Source of the DNA: JBBQFC01 sp038321615
GTDB taxonomy: Bacteria > Bacteroidota > Bacteroidia > Flavobacteriales_D > Cryomorphaceae
Direction of reading: 5' to 3'
NCBI GenBank assembly: GCA_038321615.1
Contig: JBBQFC010000093.1
Coordinates: 1 to 8,557 of the forward strand
DNA: 8,557 nucleotides
Part shown: piece by piece, positions 5,961-8,557 of the stretch
Position numbering within the stretch: position 1 is the first letter of the stretch
Layout: each line of letters begins with the position of its first letter
The notes under the pieces: generated by a model
Database searches by the model: none
The model's input: only the letters and a program-made list of their open reading frames with translations
What the model was told of the DNA's origin: nothing
Position numbers and translations under genes: made by a program

Positions 5961-6883
5961 CGAAGATTGATGTCCCCATGCTGGCTGTGCAAGCGAATAG
6001 AAACATTCGCTGCTCCACCCGATATGGGTAAGAGCCTAAAATGGGAGTTATTCATGCCGCTCGCTATCTTTTCTACTTTGTAATCTCCTTTCCAGCTAAT
6101 ATCGCCGAAGCTGCTATTTGCATCTATATCGGCTGGAAGCTGAGAAAATCCGACTAAATCGAGGTCGCCAAATTGCACATCGACGTTGAGATCGCTCATG
6201 CCCTTATGAGCGGTAAGCAACACATCGCCATGTTGACCACTAACGGAAGATTTTCCTGATAAACCGCTGATTTTCACATCGCCAAACTGGCTATCGAGAT
6301 CAAGATCGCGCATATCACCCCCATCAAAATCTCCATGCTCGATGCGCACTTCTGCCGCTCCTGCCGATTTCATACGCAAATCGCCGAATTGTACTTTTAT
6401 GATACTTCCGGTTCCTTTCACGTCGCTTATGGACGCATCGCCGTGTTGTACGTTTAACTTCAATTGTGCACTCGCAGCTTCTACCGTCACATCACCAAAC
6501 TGGTTGCGGATATCGAGTTTTGTTCCTTCCGGTATCTTTACCACATAATCTATTGAAAAAGAGCGGATTCCGTTGTTCCCTTTCAGATTATTAATCGTTC
6601 GGAAACTCACGCTGTTGCCTGCCTTGGTGGCTTCGATATTTATCATATCGAAATACTTTTGGGCCTGCGAAGTATTCTTAACATCGATACTCACGTAGAT
6701 GGTGGCTTCGATTCTGCCGCTGGAGCCTTCTTCTATTCGGACATCTCCAAAGGTGTTATTTATTGACAAACCCGCCGACGTGCCTACGTCGTAGTTTTTC
6801 ACGATTACACGGCGCTCTTGAGCTGCTGCTGATACTTGGCAAAGGACGAAAAGTGCAAGTAGGAAACTGTTAATTGTTTTCAT
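5957..6883 (-). CDS. Exported DUF4097-like putative adhesin with FGD/HGD beta-repeats
   Basis: A 308-residue protein. Residues 1-21 form a signal peptide ending SAAA before Gln22. Cys15 is not in a proper lipobox, so it is probably not a lipoprotein. The rest is beta-rich, with short strands punctuated by xFGD or xHGD at 44, 128, 146, 165, 182, 199, 217, 237, 258 and 301. From 128 to 258 the spacing is 17-21 residues, the period of a parallel beta-helix or stacked-sheet fold. This matches the DUF4097 putative adhesin type that is frequent downstream of ECF sigma/anti-sigma pairs in Bacteroidota. Between 128 and 237 the motifs strictly alternate Phe and His. The gene starts two bases after the stop of the anti-sigma-like gene, so it is the last gene of that operon. 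Predicted location is periplasm or cell surface. Ligand and function unknown; a role in sensing or cell envelope structure is possible. Confidence 0.85.
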   Translation of the reverse strand: MKTINSFLLALFVLCQVSAAAQERRVIVKNYDVGTSAGLSINNTFGDVRIEEGSSGRIEATIYVSIDVKNTSQAQKYFDMINIEATKAGNSVSFRTINNLKGNNGIRSFSIDYVVKIPEGTKLDIRNQFGDVTVEAASAQLKLNVQHGDASISDVKGTGSIIKVQFGDLRMKSAGAAEVRIEHGDFDGGDMRDLDLDSQFGDVKISGLSGKSSVSGQHGDVLLTAHKGMSDLNVDVQFGDLDLVGFSQLPADIDANSSFGDISWKGDYKVEKIASGMNNSHFRLLPISGGAANVSIRLHSQHGDINLR

Positions 6884-6885
6884 GA

Positions 6886-7419
6886 CTATTTCTTTTGAAA
6901 GGTTGTTGGGATTTTATGCAAACGCTCGATGTCGCTCAATAATTCAAGTCGCAATCGGAAATTTTCGATCATAGCATCTACTACCTTCTGGTGTGATGCA
7001 CTGGTATAAAGTTGATGTTCAAGTTGGCCATATGCATCGTTTAGATTGCGAAGCGCTTCAAAATGGCCGGCGAGAACAGTATCTTCTTTGGCAGACTCGC
7101 CGAGCAGTTTGTATTCTTGCTCAAGCTTGGAAGAATAGTAGAGCTCCACTTCGGCTAAATCAACACTCACATCGCTTAGGCTCAAGCTTCCATATTGCAC
7201 ATCTTCGGTGGTAGTCCAATTAGGTATAAGTAAGGACAAGCCCACAGCCACAAGCAAAATGATCGCTGCGGCAACCCGCCAAAAGGTGACTCCACTGTTT
7301 ATTTTTTCGTTCTGCTTTCGCGCAAGCCGATACTCAAAGCGAGCAAGGTGGCCATCGGGGAGAGAAATGTCTTCCCAATCTGTTCGATTTTCAGAAATGT
7401 ATTTTTCTAGTTCAGACAT
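6886..7419 (-). CDS. Single-pass membrane anti-sigma-factor-like protein
   Basis: A 177-residue protein. The N-terminal ~40 residues (acidic, then DGHLARFEYRLARKQ) resemble the short cytoplasmic segment seen in many Bacteroidota proteins encoded after an ECF sigma gene, where it is thought to contact the sigma factor. A transmembrane helix covers about 46-65 (FWRVAAAIILLVAVGLSLLI). The C-terminal ~110 residues are predicted periplasmic and strongly helical, likely coiled coil (AEVELYYSSKLEQEYKLL; VDAMIENFRLRLELLSDIERL). There is no cysteine and no zinc motif. The gene overlaps the sigma gene by eight bases (7412-7419) and ends two bases before the adhesin gene, so the three are surely co-transcribed. 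Function as inhibitor of the adjacent sigma factor is inferred from architecture and gene order. Confidence 0.82.
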   Translation of the reverse strand: MSELEKYISENRTDWEDISLPDGHLARFEYRLARKQNEKINSGVTFWRVAAAIILLVAVGLSLLIPNWTTTEDVQYGSLSLSDVSVDLAEVELYYSSKLEQEYKLLGESAKEDTVLAGHFEALRNLNDAYGQLEHQLYTSASHQKVVDAMIENFRLRLELLSDIERLHKIPTTFQKK

Positions 7420-7936
7420 AAGTTTCGTTCACTAATTCTATTATTCTGCTTCTTGCCCGGGCGTATTGCACCCGAACCGATGCTTCTTTCATGTTCAATT
7501 CTGCGGCTATCGCCGGATAATCCATTTCTTCGAGCATTCGCAGCTCGAATATGAGTCTGCAACCGCTTGGTAGGTCAGCCAAAGCGAGTTTAATCCGTTC
7601 CAAATCGTAGGCCGATTCTTCTGCTTCGGCCTGTGCATCGGAGTGTTCGCTCCATTTCTCGTCGAATACCAGGTTGACCTTCCGCTTTTTTAGCTGATCC
7701 AGGCATTTGTTGATAGCAATTCGACAAATCCACGTACCGAGTTCGGCTTCACCCCGAAATCGATCTATTTTCTCAAAGGCCTGGATAAAGGCTTCCTGCA
7801 TAAAATCTTCCGCCTCGTGTGCATCTTTTAGTACGCGGTAGCAACTGGCGTAGACCCTCTTGGCGTACGTATTATATACATCAAGCTGCACCCGTGGGTC
7901 GTTTTTTAAGGAATGCTTGATGAGCGAAATTTCCAC
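7412..7936 (-). CDS. ECF-type RNA polymerase sigma factor (RpoE-like)
   Basis: A 174-residue sigma-70 family ECF protein. Region 2 lies at about 20-86: YNTYAKRVYASCYRVLKDAH, then EAEDFMQEAFIQAFEKI, then the GTWICRIAINKCLDQLKKRK helix. Region 4 lies at about 115-168: LPSGCRLIFELRMLEEMDY, with a helix-turn-helix around YPAIAAELNMKEASVRVQYA and a basic RARSRI end. The start is GTG: no ATG, GTG or TTG lies in frame between it and an upstream in-frame stop, and the N-terminus has the usual ECF length. It overlaps the anti-sigma-like gene by eight bases. The ECF-type promoter 25 bases upstream suggests it transcribes its own operon. Confidence 0.94.
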   Translation of the reverse strand: MEISLIKHSLKNDPRVQLDVYNTYAKRVYASCYRVLKDAHEAEDFMQEAFIQAFEKIDRFRGEAELGTWICRIAINKCLDQLKKRKVNLVFDEKWSEHSDAQAEAEESAYDLERIKLALADLPSGCRLIFELRMLEEMDYPAIAAELNMKEASVRVQYARARSRIIELVNETYV

Positions 7937-7958
7937 TGGTGGGGTAGGCTTTTGAGTA

Positions 7959-7986
7959 TTAGACGGCCAGTTGCTACAAATTGCAA
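7959..7986 (-). promoter_or_regulatory. Putative ECF-type autoregulatory promoter of the second sigma operon
   Basis: On the minus strand TTGCAA (7986-7981) is followed after 15 bases by CGTCTAA (7965-7959). This resembles ECF promoters, which combine an AAC/CAA-type -35 with a CGTC -10. The -10 ends 25 bases before the GTG start, leaving a short leader. Two overlapping inverted repeats cover the -35 and spacer: GTTGC/GCAAC (7970-7974, 7983-7987) and CTACA/TGTAG (7974-7978, 7989-7993). They could be an operator or coincidence. By position it fits autoregulation by the adjacent sigma factor; this is motif-based inference. Confidence 0.5.
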
Positions 7987-8034
7987 CATGTAGGCGAAAA
8001 AAAATTAAAACGCTCTAAAGAATAGTTGTATAAG

Positions 8035-8047
8035 TCTGATTTTCAGA
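8035..8047 (-). terminator. Small hairpin directly after the stop of the rightmost gene
   Basis: TCTGA and TCAGA form a perfect 5-bp stem with a 3-base loop, immediately downstream of the TGA stop in the minus direction. The only strong T-rich run on that strand lies about 35 bases further on (rc of the A-run at 7997-8010), so this is a poor match to an intrinsic terminator. Read-through into the sigma operon cannot be excluded. Confidence 0.25.
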
Positions 8048-8557
8048 TCAAAGACCCAGCTGAGAACTGACCACGTCGTAGATCAAAATTTGCCGATCGA
8101 TTATGACCATATACTTTTCGACTTCCTTCGTAGGGCTTATTTTCTGAGCCTTCAGGAGCCAATCCTTCGCAATTTTGGGTTTACCGATCATTTCGCTGGC
8201 AAGCGCCATATTGTAGGATGCCATGTACCGCTCTTTGGCGAATTTACTTTGGTAAGCCAAGTTTTTCCACGATTCAGCAGCCACATCCCAATCGCCTGAA
8301 TAATTGAGCTCATAGCTTATCCGGCTCAGGGCTTCGGTGCCACTGCTGTAATAGAGTCGGTGGTCGTTTTCCCAATGCGGGGCTATGCGCGTGAAATAAT
8401 CCTCGGCAGCGGTGCGCGCAATGTCAAAAAATGAATACTTCTCTTTTCCTTTGGGTCCTCCCACTTCGGCTCCACCAAAAACACGCTGGTAATTATTCTG
8501 ATAAGTATCGATTGTTTTGAGCGCATAGCCGCTGTAAAAATTCCAGGATACGGTGAG
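8048..8557 (-). CDS. Helical repeat protein, probably DUF6340-like; 3' part only, start beyond window edge
   Basis: The frame stays open to the right edge, so the visible 169 residues are the C-terminal part of a longer protein. A GTG at 8464 is open upstream and is very unlikely to be the true start. The visible part begins with WNFYSGYALKTIDTY, then has AAEDYFTRIAPHWENDHRLY and, at about residues 75-145, TPR-like helix pairs (DWDVAAESWKNLAYQ; YNMALASEMIGKPKIAKDWL). The pattern of an aromatic GYALKTID segment, an IAPHW segment, then W..A...W is reminiscent of the Bacteroidota family DUF6340, usually lipoproteins of unknown function. This assignment is from memory of the family and only moderately sure. 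It lies upstream of, and in the same direction as, the second sigma operon, separated by 111 bases containing that operon's own promoter. Confidence 0.7.
   Translation of the reverse strand, partial: LTVSWNFYSGYALKTIDTYQNNYQRVFGGAEVGGPKGKEKYSFFDIARTAAEDYFTRIAPHWENDHRLYYSSGTEALSRISYELNYSGDWDVAAESWKNLAYQSKFAKERYMASYNMALASEMIGKPKIAKDWLLKAQKISPTKEVEKYMVIIDRQILIYDVVSSQLGL

Noticed and set aside
8462..8464. GTG as the true start of the rightmost gene
   Set aside because: The frame is open from there to the window edge with family-like sequence (GYALKTIDTY), so the gene is truncated by the window.

Overview
The window looks like a chromosomal segment of a Bacteroidota bacterium (Flavobacteriia/Cytophagia/Saprospiria-like). 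The grounds are start regions that are AT-rich and lack Shine-Dalgarno sequences, a -33/-7 promoter of the TTG / TAnnTTTG kind, two ECF sigma factors each followed by a cysteine-free single-pass membrane regulator, a DUF4097-type adhesin and a probable DUF6340-like protein. No genus can be named from the sequence. There is no tRNA, rRNA, CRISPR array or transposase gene.

Layout. Positions 1-341 hold no convincing gene. The first ~90 bases are a hairpin-rich repeat (REP/MITE-like), followed by a 9-bp inverted repeat and other dyads, then a putative housekeeping promoter at 290-320. Positions 342-4886 (+) form a tightly packed three-gene operon: an ECF sigma factor, a single-pass membrane protein with an anti-sigma-like N-terminus and TPR-like C-terminus, and a 1076-residue exported TPR-CHAT protein (caspase-like peptidase, His902/Cys950) with a C-terminal membrane anchor. 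After a short intergenic region with a weak terminator and a perfect -7 element comes 5040-5960 (+), a fusion of a LabA-like NYN ribonuclease domain with a cold-shock domain.

The NYN gene meets a second, oppositely oriented operon tail to tail; both stop codons use the same TTAA tetranucleotide. Read from the right on the minus strand, that operon is an ECF sigma factor (7936-7412), a membrane anti-sigma-like protein (7419-6886) and an exported beta-repeat protein with alternating Phe-Gly-Asp / His-Gly-Asp motifs (6883-5957). An ECF-type promoter (TTGCAA-N15-CGTC) lies just upstream of this sigma gene and suggests autoregulation. Further right, 8557-8048 (-) is the 3' part of another gene, probably DUF6340-like.

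How the genes may work together. Each sigma operon reads as signal sensing across the inner membrane: sigma factor, membrane-bound inhibitor, then an extracytoplasmic effector. The first operon is the more unusual, because its effector is a predicted TPR-CHAT peptidase facing the periplasm next to a candidate anti-sigma factor. This recalls, without CRISPR, the TPR-CHAT (Csx29) / Csx30 / RpoE-type sigma relationship of type III-E CRISPR systems. That functional link is inference.
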